Positions 7,572 through 14,372 of a DNA stretch of 14,372 nt are shown here, piece after piece. A program made the translations under genes and the position numbers. Under the pieces are notes generated by a model that saw only the letters and a list, made by a program, of their open reading frames with translations, ran no database searches and was not told the origin of the DNA. The stretch's first letter is position 1; every line of letters begins with the position of its first letter. The DNA is from Bacteroidales bacterium UBA4459 (GTDB lineage Bacteria > Bacteroidota > Bacteroidia > Bacteroidales > F082), in contig DGOT01000020.1 of NCBI GenBank assembly GCA_002389465.1, positions 10,503 to 24,874 of the forward strand, in the 5' to 3' direction.

Positions 7572-7602
7572 AAATTAGCACTTCAATAAAAAACAATTAA
7601 CT

Positions 7603-8556
7603 ATGAGGAAAAATTTATTTTTAAGTATGGTATTGAGCATATTTACTTTATTTGTTCTTGGCTTAAATGCACAGACACAATTTGATAATCCCGGCTTTGA
7701 AGACTGGGAAGAAATCGGGTTTGGCCCCGATATTATTGAACCGGTTAATTGGAGTTCCATTAAGTCAACCGATGATGCCAACATGAATAATCTGGCTCCT
7801 TTAGTTTGGGGGCGTAGTACTGACGCCCATACGGGAAACTACTCTTTATATCTTTATGCTTTAAGTATTTTTGGATTTGTTGCTCCGGGTACAATTACCA
7901 ATGGTCGAGTTCATGCCGAATTGAATCCTGACTCAGGATACACATACACAGATCCCGAACACGAAGAATGGCATACACGCCTGATAGCAAAGCCCGACAG
8001 TATAACCGGCTGGTATAAGGCCAACCCAATGCCGGATGATTTTGCCAAAGTAAAATTGGTGATCCACAGAGGTTTTGTTGCGGTTTCGGAAAGTGAAGAT
8101 ACTACCGGATTTATAGGTTCAGCCAATTTATTTTTATCTGGAGAAGTAGTTAACTATTGGACCAGGTTTTCTGCACCAATCAACTATTACCTGGACGAAG
8201 ACCCTGAATTTGCTTTGATTACCATATCTTGTAGTAAAGGTGTTGATGCGATAGAAGGTTCTGAACTCTGGATAGACGACCTGGAGTTAATATACAACAA
8301 TGGAACGGGCATTGTTGAAGAGAATCCGGAGAATCTGAATTTGTTTACTTCCGGCAATCAACTCCATGTTTTTGTCCGAAACGGTAATAAAAAAAGTTAC
8401 ACATTACGCATTTATGATGTCAATGGTAAATTGCACTTACAAAATCCCGGTTTGACAGACCAAAAGAATACGCACAGCTATCAGCTTCCTTCAGGCATTT
8501 ACATTGTCAGCGTCAGCTATGAAGGAAAAGTTTTGACAAAAAAAATCGTTTTATAG
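7603..8556 (+). CDS. T9SS-secreted PCMD-like protein
   Basis: A 317-residue secreted protein in three parts. The signal peptide is 1-24 (LNAQ). The central domain (about 27-231) begins FDNPGFEDWEE and ends ELWIDDLELIY (221-231), features of the jelly-roll-like PCMD (putative carbohydrate metabolism domain) proteins found in Bacteroidota. The C-terminal domain (about 244-317) is a type A T9SS sorting signal: LRIYDVNGKL (268-277) and LPSGIYIVSV (295-304) followed by the closing KVLTKKIVL. The protein should cross the inner membrane by Sec and the outer membrane by T9SS, then be anchored or released at the cell surface. Binding of a glycan or other ligand is suggested by the fold, not shown. It sits alone between a terminator and the receptor gene. 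A -7-like TAAATTAG (7571-7578) is a weak promoter candidate. Confidence 0.82.
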   Translation: MRKNLFLSMVLSIFTLFVLGLNAQTQFDNPGFEDWEEIGFGPDIIEPVNWSSIKSTDDANMNNLAPLVWGRSTDAHTGNYSLYLYALSIFGFVAPGTITNGRVHAELNPDSGYTYTDPEHEEWHTRLIAKPDSITGWYKANPMPDDFAKVKLVIHRGFVAVSESEDTTGFIGSANLFLSGEVVNYWTRFSAPINYYLDEDPEFALITISCSKGVDAIEGSELWIDDLELIYNNGTGIVEENPENLNLFTSGNQLHVFVRNGNKKSYTLRIYDVNGKLHLQNPGLTDQKNTHSYQLPSGIYIVSVSYEGKVLTKKIVL

Positions 8557-8588
8557 TTGTTTCATTTTTATTGCACAGAAAGCTCGGT

Positions 8589-8596
8589 TAAATTTG
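8589..8596 (+). promoter_or_regulatory. Probable -7 box of the TonB-dependent receptor gene
   Basis: TAAATTTG is a full match to TAnnTTTG, 16 bases before the ATG at 8612. A T-run (TTTT, 8566-8569) lies 19 bases upstream as a weak -33 element. A TTG in the reading frame at 8594 falls inside this box, which argues for translation starting at 8612. Confidence 0.55.
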
Positions 8597-8611
8597 ATTA
8601 GCATAAACCTG

Positions 8612-11014
8612 ATGCGAACCATATATTATTCATTTATTCTCATTCTATTTGTTTTAGGTGGAGTCGGGCAAACACTTGCCCAGGAAAATGGTGTGCTGAG
8701 TGGACGAATTACTGACAAAGAAAACGGAGAACCGTTGGTAGGCGCTAATGTTTACACAAAAAAGAATCTTTCTATTGGTACTGTGTGTGATTTTAACGGT
8801 TATTACTCTATTTCGTTACCTCCGGGCGAATACAATTTCACGATATCTTTTACAGGCATGAAAACGAAAAACGTTGCAGTACAGATAAAAAGCGGTGAAA
8901 TCACACCACTTAATGTCAAAATGGAATCGTTCAGTGTTCAGTTTGATGAAGTGGTTGTTCGCGCAGGCCGTTTTGAAAGAAAGTTGGAAGAACAAACGGC
9001 TTCCATTGAAGTGATGAAACCCCGATTGATCGAAGCGCGAAACACGAGAGACGTTTCAACTATTTTAAATCTTACACCGGGTGTAACCATTTTAAATGAA
9101 GAACCCCAGATCAGGGGAGGGAGTGGTTTTACCTTTGGTGTTGGTTCAAAAGTTGGTGTGTTCATCGATAATATGCCCATCATTACGGGCGATGCCGGAA
9201 AACCCGACTGGTCACTCATACCTATTGAGAACATCAAACAGATCGAGGTCGTTAAAGGTGCATCTTCTGTTCTTTCCGGGTCATCTGCCCTCAGCGGAGC
9301 TATTTATATTCGCACCAATTATCCGGGTATACAGCCAAAAACCAAAGTGCAGGCATATACGGGTATGTATACACCTCCGAGAGCGCCTGCTACAAGATGG
9401 TGGAACGGCGTGAATTATTTGGGTGGTGTTAGTTTTCTGCATACGCGACAACTTGGCGATGGTCATACAGATTTTGTTATTGGCGGTATTGTGATGACCG
9501 ACAGAAGCTATCTAGGAGCTCCCAAGGCAAACTCTTATGTTACAGACACATCTAATGTGTCGGATAACGATATGAAAAACCGAAAAGCCAGGCTTAATTT
9601 CAATATTCGTCGAAGGTCTAAGAAAACCGAAGGCTTAAATTATGGCCTGAATGGCAATATTATGTACAAAAAGAGCAGCACGGTATTTGCCTGGCTTGAC
9701 GATACTACTAACTTCTACAGGGGGTATCCGGGAGCAGTTATGATCGCCGATAACCTGACTATGTATTTTGACCCTTTTATCAACTATTACAGTCCGATGG
9801 GTTTAAAACATCAGTTTACAAACCGAATATTATACAGGGATACAAAAGCTAACAACGATCAAAGCAGTACAGCTTTAATGATCTACAATCAATACCAGTT
9901 CAGTAAACGATTTGTAAATGTTGGAGGGCTGGAGTTTATTGGTGGAATAACCAGTCAATATACAAAATCGCGGGCAAATATGTATGAAGCTTCCGGTTCA
10001 CCCGACAATAAAATCTGGAATGCTTCGCTGTTTATGGAGTTTGAGCGCAAATTCGGCAACTCTCTGGTCATTTCCTTAGGTATGAGGATAGAGCATTTTC
10101 GGCTCAACGATTCTATACGGGAAACAAAACCTGTTTTCAGAATGGGGACTTCCATAAAACTGGGACAGGAAACCTATATGCGTGCCTCATTAGGGCAGGG
10201 CTATCGTTTCCCTACTATTACTGAAAGATACATTAGAACTTCTGTAGGAAGTTTTGGGGTCTTTAACAATCCCGACCTGGTTTCCGAAACCAGCTGGAAT
10301 GGAGAAATCGGCATAAAGCAGGGATTTAAATTCAGCAAATTCTATGGTTTCCTTGATATTGCAGGATTCTACCAGCAGTATAATAATACCATAGAATATC
10401 TATTTGGCTTCTGGGACTACACATTTGCTGCTGCCGGATTCAAGTTCGTTAACACAGGCAAATCGCAAGTAACAGGGGTAGATATTTCTCTTACGGGTCA
10501 GGCAAAGTTCAGGAAGTATTACAATATTAATGTTTTATTTGGCTATACATATGTTGTTCCTGTTTCGCTTGAACCGGATCTCGTATTCGCAGTTGATGAC
10601 AGAGGTGTTGAATACAGCTATAATTCAACCAGTGTTGACCCATCGAAAAAGATACTGAAATATCGCTTCCTGCACACAGTAAAATTTGATTTCGAAATAA
10701 GCTATAAATCTATTTCTTTCGGAACAAGCCTGAAATATTTTAGCAAAATAGAAAACCTTGACCAGGCCATCTTTGATTTTGAAGACGCAACTCTCGCTTC
10801 GGGAGGCACATTGCAGCCTATTTTATACCGAAATTACTTTTATAATCATAATACAGGAAATGCTATCTTTGATATGCGGTTAAGTTATAAGTTCAGGATG
10901 CACCACAAATTAGCCCTGATCGGCAACAATATTTTTAACAGGTGGTACTCATTACGCCCGCTTAAAGCCGAACCCATGCGTAACATTACATTGCAATATA
11001 CGCTAACCCTTTAA
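8612..11014 (+). CDS. TonB-dependent receptor with carboxypeptidase-regulatory-like domain
   Basis: An 800-residue outer-membrane active transporter. Parts in order: signal peptide (1-24, ending LAQ), a carboxypeptidase-regulatory-like beta-sandwich (about 27-104, with SGRITDKENGEPLVGANVY at 30-48), plug domain (about 120-238, with the usual VGVFIDNMPI near 181-190 and IEVVKGASSVLSGSSALSGA at 211-230), and a 22-strand barrel to the C-terminus. It would import a ligand using TonB-ExbBD energy. No SusD-like lipoprotein follows, so it is not a SusC/D pair; the ligand is unknown. The next gene, another barrel protein, starts ten bases downstream and is probably cotranscribed. The reading frame can be extended six codons to a TTG at 8594, but this overlaps the promoter box and the signal peptide begins naturally at the ATG at 8612. 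Confidence 0.93.
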   Translation: MRTIYYSFILILFVLGGVGQTLAQENGVLSGRITDKENGEPLVGANVYTKKNLSIGTVCDFNGYYSISLPPGEYNFTISFTGMKTKNVAVQIKSGEITPLNVKMESFSVQFDEVVVRAGRFERKLEEQTASIEVMKPRLIEARNTRDVSTILNLTPGVTILNEEPQIRGGSGFTFGVGSKVGVFIDNMPIITGDAGKPDWSLIPIENIKQIEVVKGASSVLSGSSALSGAIYIRTNYPGIQPKTKVQAYTGMYTPPRAPATRWWNGVNYLGGVSFLHTRQLGDGHTDFVIGGIVMTDRSYLGAPKANSYVTDTSNVSDNDMKNRKARLNFNIRRRSKKTEGLNYGLNGNIMYKKSSTVFAWLDDTTNFYRGYPGAVMIADNLTMYFDPFINYYSPMGLKHQFTNRILYRDTKANNDQSSTALMIYNQYQFSKRFVNVGGLEFIGGITSQYTKSRANMYEASGSPDNKIWNASLFMEFERKFGNSLVISLGMRIEHFRLNDSIRETKPVFRMGTSIKLGQETYMRASLGQGYRFPTITERYIRTSVGSFGVFNNPDLVSETSWNGEIGIKQGFKFSKFYGFLDIAGFYQQYNNTIEYLFGFWDYTFAAAGFKFVNTGKSQVTGVDISLTGQAKFRKYYNINVLFGYTYVVPVSLEPDLVFAVDDRGVEYSYNSTSVDPSKKILKYRFLHTVKFDFEISYKSISFGTSLKYFSKIENLDQAIFDFEDATLASGGTLQPILYRNYFYNHNTGNAIFDMRLSYKFRMHHKLALIGNNIFNRWYSLRPLKAEPMRNITLQYTLTL

Positions 11015-11024
11015 AATAAGTACT

Positions 11025-11789
11025 ATGAAAAACCGTCTGTTAATTATCATTATAGGGGTTCTTCTGTTCTCAGGACATACCTTACAAGCTCAAAAAGGAT
11101 ATGACTTCCCCGACTCGGTAAAATATAAAAAGAATGTGATCAGATGGAACCTTACGCCATTTCTGTTATGGGATTCAAAAAACATCAACATCGGTTATGA
11201 ACGTGTATTAAGACCCTATCGGTCTTTTTCGGTGAATGCAGGCTATTTTGTTTTACCGTCTTTAGTAAGTGGTATATATGACAGCCTTAACATCCAGCGT
11301 ACGGGTAACAAATGGGGGATAACAGTATCGGGCGATTACAGGTTTTATTTTAAAAAAAGGAACAAAAAAATGGCCCCAGACGGACTTTACTGGGGCATCT
11401 ATGGCTCGTATCATTATTATGAATTTGAGAATACGATAAATGTAATTAATAGCTCGGTTGTGCAAGGCGACCTAACACTTGGCGCCAGTTTAAATATGAT
11501 GAGTGCTGGCGTGGAGTTGGGCTATCAGTTTATTATAAAAGAGAGGCTTTCCATCGACCTCGTCTTTATAGGCCCGTCTCTTACAGCGTACACAAAGAAA
11601 TTCACTCTTTCGGGTACACTGGATGTAGATGAAGAAAACGAGTATATACAGGCACTTTATGATATTTTATCAGGCGCCTTTCCGGGTTTGGATAATCTGG
11701 TACAAACCGGTAAGCTGAGCACAAACAGCGCAAACTTAAGTATGGGCTTAGGTATGAGGTACCTCATACAGATCGGGTATCGATTCTAA
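11025..11789 (+). CDS. Outer-membrane beta-barrel protein linked to the receptor
   Basis: A 254-residue protein with a signal peptide (1-22 or 23, LQAQ) and a mature part that looks like a small beta-barrel: WNLTPFLLWDSKNINIGYE (41-59) is reminiscent of the DUF3575/OMP-type start 'KTNLL..P.....GYE', followed by GDYRFYF, GLYWGIYGSYHYYEF and SAGVELGYQFIIKERLSI, and the C-terminus LIQIGYRF ends in Phe. It starts ten bases after the stop codon of the TonB-dependent receptor, so the two are almost certainly one transcription unit. Function is unknown; it may be an accessory barrel or simply share regulation. Specific family assignment is tentative. Confidence 0.72.
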   Translation: MKNRLLIIIIGVLLFSGHTLQAQKGYDFPDSVKYKKNVIRWNLTPFLLWDSKNINIGYERVLRPYRSFSVNAGYFVLPSLVSGIYDSLNIQRTGNKWGITVSGDYRFYFKKRNKKMAPDGLYWGIYGSYHYYEFENTINVINSSVVQGDLTLGASLNMMSAGVELGYQFIIKERLSIDLVFIGPSLTAYTKKFTLSGTLDVDEENEYIQALYDILSGAFPGLDNLVQTGKLSTNSANLSMGLGMRYLIQIGYRF

Positions 11790-11849
11790 TCCACATCGTT
11801 CTGCCAATAAAGAGATTATAAATATTATGGATACTTCTCTGTTCCATTC

Positions 11850-13067
11850 ATGAACGCACCCGCTTTATACATAGCTTTACCTGTGCTGGGGGAGTTTGCA
11901 AGCCTGGCACATCTTTTCACTGATCTTGAAAACCAGTCCTACAAAATTTTTTACGTTTTCGTCTGTATCAACCAATATGAGTCGTGGTGGGATAAACCCG
12001 ACAAAAAGCATTATTGTGAGGATAATGAAAAGTCGCTGGCATATTTAAGATCAATAAGGAAGAACAATCTGTTCATTATAGACCGGAGCTCCAGAGGAAA
12101 AGGATGGCCTGACAAGAAAGGCGGAGTAGGGTGGGCACGGAAAATCCTCATGGACCGGATTGCTGCAGCATCAGATGAAGGAATAATAATCAGTATGGAT
12201 GCCGACACCCATTATCCGGAAAATTATCTTCAGGAGATCGTAACGTATTTTAAAAATAACCCCGATAAAACAGGGCTTTCTGTGCCTTATTATCATCGGT
12301 TGGATAACAAGGGAACGGACAGGCAAATCTTGCGTTATGAAATTTATATGCGCTATTATGCGTTGAATATGCTGCGCATCGAAAACCCATACAATTTTAC
12401 GGCACTTGGTTCGGCAATAGCCCTTCCTTTATGGGCCTATCGTAAAATAGGAGGGATGACACCTGTAAAAAGCGGTGAAGATTTCTACCTGCTACAAAAG
12501 CTTGTTAAAAACGGAAGAATAGGACAATGGGCTGATACAACTGCCTTCCCTTCAGCGCGGCTTTCCGACAGGGTTTTGTTTGGCACAGGGCCGGCATTAA
12601 TAAAAGGAATGCAGGGAAACTGGAGTTCATATCCTTTATATCCTGCTCATTTCTTCGATCTCGTTAAACAAACCTACGACCTGTTTCCGAAACTGTATGA
12701 AAAAGAAATAGAAACACCCATGACTCCTTTTTTAAAAAAACAGTTGCGTACAGAAGATCTGTGGGAGCCTTTGAGAAAGAATTACACAGACCGAACAAAT
12801 TTTATGAAAGCATGCATCAGCAAAGTGGATGGGCTGAGAATACTGCAGTTTCTGAGATCTATGTATACTTCAAGCGGCTCGGCAGAAAACGAACAGATAT
12901 TAAAGGAATATCTTCTTAATAATTTTAATCAGCAGTTGGATAACAAGATGAGGAGTATACTGGATCATCTTGATTTTAACCAATCACCTGTTCAGGAACT
13001 CGACCTGATCAGAGAGTTTGTTTATGATCAGGAAATGAAACTGAGAAAAAAGATGGAAATTTCGTAG
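11850..13067 (+). CDS. Glycosyltransferase family 2-like protein
   Basis: A 405-residue cytoplasmic protein whose first 250 residues fit a GT-A nucleotide-diphospho-sugar transferase. The N-terminus ALYIALPVLGE (5-15) is the first Rossmann strand, GGVGWARKILMD (91-102) is a probable nucleotide-contact region, IISMDADTHYP (113-123) has the metal-binding D-x-D, and SGEDFYLLQKL (208-218) carries the acidic ED typical of family 2. Residues about 270-405 are mainly helical, charged and not recognised. No membrane segment is seen, so it is not a polymerising synthase. Donor and acceptor are unknown. It lies 60 bases after the barrel gene and 27 before miaA. There is no family-typical partner nearby to say which glycan it builds. 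Confidence 0.82.
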   Translation: MNAPALYIALPVLGEFASLAHLFTDLENQSYKIFYVFVCINQYESWWDKPDKKHYCEDNEKSLAYLRSIRKNNLFIIDRSSRGKGWPDKKGGVGWARKILMDRIAAASDEGIIISMDADTHYPENYLQEIVTYFKNNPDKTGLSVPYYHRLDNKGTDRQILRYEIYMRYYALNMLRIENPYNFTALGSAIALPLWAYRKIGGMTPVKSGEDFYLLQKLVKNGRIGQWADTTAFPSARLSDRVLFGTGPALIKGMQGNWSSYPLYPAHFFDLVKQTYDLFPKLYEKEIETPMTPFLKKQLRTEDLWEPLRKNYTDRTNFMKACISKVDGLRILQFLRSMYTSSGSAENEQILKEYLLNNFNQQLDNKMRSILDHLDFNQSPVQELDLIREFVYDQEMKLRKKMEIS

Positions 13068-13075
13068 CTATATCT

Positions 13076-13083
13076 TATATTTG
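13076..13083 (+). promoter_or_regulatory. Possible -7 box of miaA
   Basis: TATATTTG is a full match to TAnnTTTG in the 27-base gap between the glycosyltransferase and miaA, 11 bases before the ATG at 13095. No -33 TTTG is seen in the end of the upstream gene. miaA could be read from here, from the upstream gene, or both. Confidence 0.4.
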
Positions 13084-13094
13084 AGCTTATTTAT

Positions 13095-14012
13095 ATGAAT
13101 GACCTTATCACCATACTGGGCGTAACAGCCACCGGGAAGACAAAACTTGCTGTCGAATTAACGGGTATTCTTGACGGCGAAATCATAAGTGCTGACTCAA
13201 GACAGGTTTACAAAGGGATGGATATCGGATCGGGTAAGGACCTGGCGGAGTACACCTTCAACGGCAAACCCGTAGACTACCACCTGATAGATATTGTTGA
13301 ACCGGGCTATGAATATAACGTTTACGAATTTAACCGGGATTTTTATAAAATATATAACGACATTATTGCCAGAGGCAAGATGCCCATCATGTGCGGTGGA
13401 AGCGGTTTGTATCTGGATTCCATTATCAGCGGGTATGAATTGAAGAAAGTACCTGTTAACAAATTTCTACGAAAAAATCTTGAAGAGTTCAACGATGAAG
13501 AACTGATCAGTAAGCTTAAATCATACGGCCCCTTGCACAATGTAACCGACATTCGCGACAGAGAGCGTTTGGTGAGGGCAATAGAGATTGCTGAGTTTGA
13601 GCGACAGAATTCAGAAGAAGAAGAGCGGGAACCTGTAAACTCTATTAATTTCGGTATAAAGTTCGACCGGGAAACAATACGCAACAGAATTACTGACCGC
13701 TTACACGAACGAATGGAGAATGGTTTGATCAAAGAAGTTGAAGGACTACTTGACGGCGGTCTGACTCCTGAGCAACTCATGTTTTACGGCCTTGAATACA
13801 AATACATTACGATGCACATAACGGGCGAGCTTGGTTTTGATGAAATGTTTGCCCAACTCAACATAGCCATTCACCAATATGCTAAAAAACAGATGACGTG
13901 GTACAGGCGCATGGAAAAAAAGGGGGTTAAAATTCATTGGATCGACGGTGATATTAATCTCGACCATAAAGTTACCGTAGTCATGGGAATACTCAGGAAT
14001 TACCAGGGTTGA
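13095..14012 (+). CDS. miaA: tRNA dimethylallyltransferase (MiaA), divergent
   Basis: A 305-residue enzyme that transfers a dimethylallyl group to N6 of A37 in tRNAs reading UNN codons. Visible motifs are the P-loop GVTATGKT (9-16), SADSRQVYKGMDIGSGKD (32-49) with the catalytic Asp region, HLIDI (63-67), GGSGLYLDSIISG (101-113), RLVRAIEI (158-165), and QYAKKQMTWYRRM (261-273). Several positions depart from the textbook forms GPTASGKT, SADSMQVY and GTAKP. The middle section between residues 113 and 158 is short. Bacteroidota often carry two miaA paralogues; this may be the more divergent one (recalled, not tested). The stop is six bases from that of convergent pcm. It shares the tRNA-A37 theme with tsaC at the left of the window. 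Confidence 0.9.
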   Translation: MNDLITILGVTATGKTKLAVELTGILDGEIISADSRQVYKGMDIGSGKDLAEYTFNGKPVDYHLIDIVEPGYEYNVYEFNRDFYKIYNDIIARGKMPIMCGGSGLYLDSIISGYELKKVPVNKFLRKNLEEFNDEELISKLKSYGPLHNVTDIRDRERLVRAIEIAEFERQNSEEEEREPVNSINFGIKFDRETIRNRITDRLHERMENGLIKEVEGLLDGGLTPEQLMFYGLEYKYITMHITGELGFDEMFAQLNIAIHQYAKKQMTWYRRMEKKGVKIHWIDGDINLDHKVTVVMGILRNYQG

Positions 14013-14018
14013 TCTTTG

Positions 14019-14372
14019 TTAATCGTTCGACTTATTTTTTAGTAGCGGAACAAACCTGAACGCCCCAAATTGTTCTTTGGCGAGAGCACCATCTTCTTCT
14101 TTGGTAAGCCGTATCATCGTTTGCACATCCCCACCACCAAGTGGCAGTACGATAACTCCTCCTGTTTTTAACTGGTTTACAAGTTTCTCAGGTATCTCCG
14201 GGGCTGCCGCTGTTATTAAAATCCCATCGTATGGTGCAAAGGCAGGAACCCCTTTATAACCATCGCCATAAAAGAGTTTTATCTGACGGTAACCGATTTT
14301 AGGCAAGAATTCTCTTGTTTTCTCGTATAATTTTTTTTGTCTTTCAATCGAAAACACTTTCGCTCCCAGTTC
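14019..14372 (-). CDS. pcm: Protein-L-isoaspartate O-methyltransferase, 3' part
   Basis: The C-terminal 117 residues of a SAM-dependent methyltransferase that repairs isoaspartate in aged proteins. The frame stays open through the right edge (first visible codons read ELGAKVFSIER), so the true start and the SAM-binding motif I lie outside; the full protein should be about 210-220 residues. A GTG at 14357 is internal, not the start. Visible family motifs are the acidic end of the second strand (VFSIER), GDGYKG, APYDGILITAAAPEIPEKLV, GGVIVLPLG and the late FVPL. These are characteristic of PCMT and not of other Rossmann methyltransferases. It converges on miaA with a 6-base gap and no clear terminator between. 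Confidence 0.93.
   Translation of the reverse strand, partial: ELGAKVFSIERQKKLYEKTREFLPKIGYRQIKLFYGDGYKGVPAFAPYDGILITAAAPEIPEKLVNQLKTGGVIVLPLGGGDVQTMIRLTKEEDGALAKEQFGAFRFVPLLKNKSND

Noticed and set aside
8594..8611. TTG start six codons before the receptor ATG
   Set aside because: It overlaps a full -7 box (8589-8596), and the signal peptide starts normally at the ATG at 8612.
13343..13780. 145-codon open frame on the minus strand inside miaA
   Set aside because: Ser/Arg-rich antisense translation of a conserved gene with no recognisable motif; a shadow frame.
1..14372. CRISPR array, prophage, insertion sequence, tRNA or defence system
   Set aside because: No regularly spaced repeats, terminal repeats, transposase or nuclease motifs were seen, and nearly all the sequence is taken by housekeeping and envelope genes.

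Overview
The window is an ordinary stretch of chromosome from a member of the phylum Bacteroidota. This rests on several sequence signs: a type IX secretion (T9SS) type A sorting domain, a TonB-dependent receptor with an N-terminal carboxypeptidase-regulatory-like domain, many outer-membrane barrels whose signal peptides end in an AQ/SQ-type cleavage site, almost no Shine-Dalgarno sequences, and promoter -7 boxes of the Bacteroidota form TAnnTTTG. I infer a T9SS-bearing Bacteroidales or related lineage. Genus cannot be told from the sequence alone.

Layout from left to right. A secreted S41 C-terminal processing protease (166-1776, +) ends six bases from a convergent two-gene operon on the minus strand: a GT9 heptosyltransferase-family enzyme followed by a TsaC/YrdC-type threonylcarbamoyl-AMP synthase, with a 4-base stop/start overlap. 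Divergent from it is a dihydroorotate-dehydrogenase-like FMN protein (3545-4531, +). Next comes an envelope block on the plus strand: a FadL/OmpP1-like barrel, a DUF4136-like lipoprotein with a striking Trp/Tyr/Gly-rich segment, and a small barrel protein, closed by a clear intrinsic terminator at 7525-7571. A T9SS-exported PCMD-like protein follows, then a TonB-dependent receptor with a closely linked small barrel protein. The right end returns to cytoplasmic functions: a family-2-like glycosyltransferase, a divergent MiaA tRNA dimethylallyltransferase, and the 3' part of a protein-L-isoaspartate methyltransferase (pcm) on the minus strand, cut by the window edge.

Functionally the window mixes two themes. 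One is the cell envelope: protease, two glycosyltransferases, four outer-membrane barrels, one lipoprotein and one T9SS cargo. The other is tRNA A37 modification and protein repair: tsaC makes the t6A37 precursor, miaA prenylates A37, and pcm repairs isoaspartate. I see no CRISPR array, phage, transposase, tRNA or rRNA, and no convincing new defence or mobile system. The points most worth a second look are the DHOD-like protein that lacks the catalytic cysteine motif, the aromatic-rich insert of the lipoprotein, the receptor/barrel pair without a SusD partner, the uncharacterised C-terminal half of the glycosyltransferase, and the divergent MiaA. No gap between genes exceeds about 210 bases.
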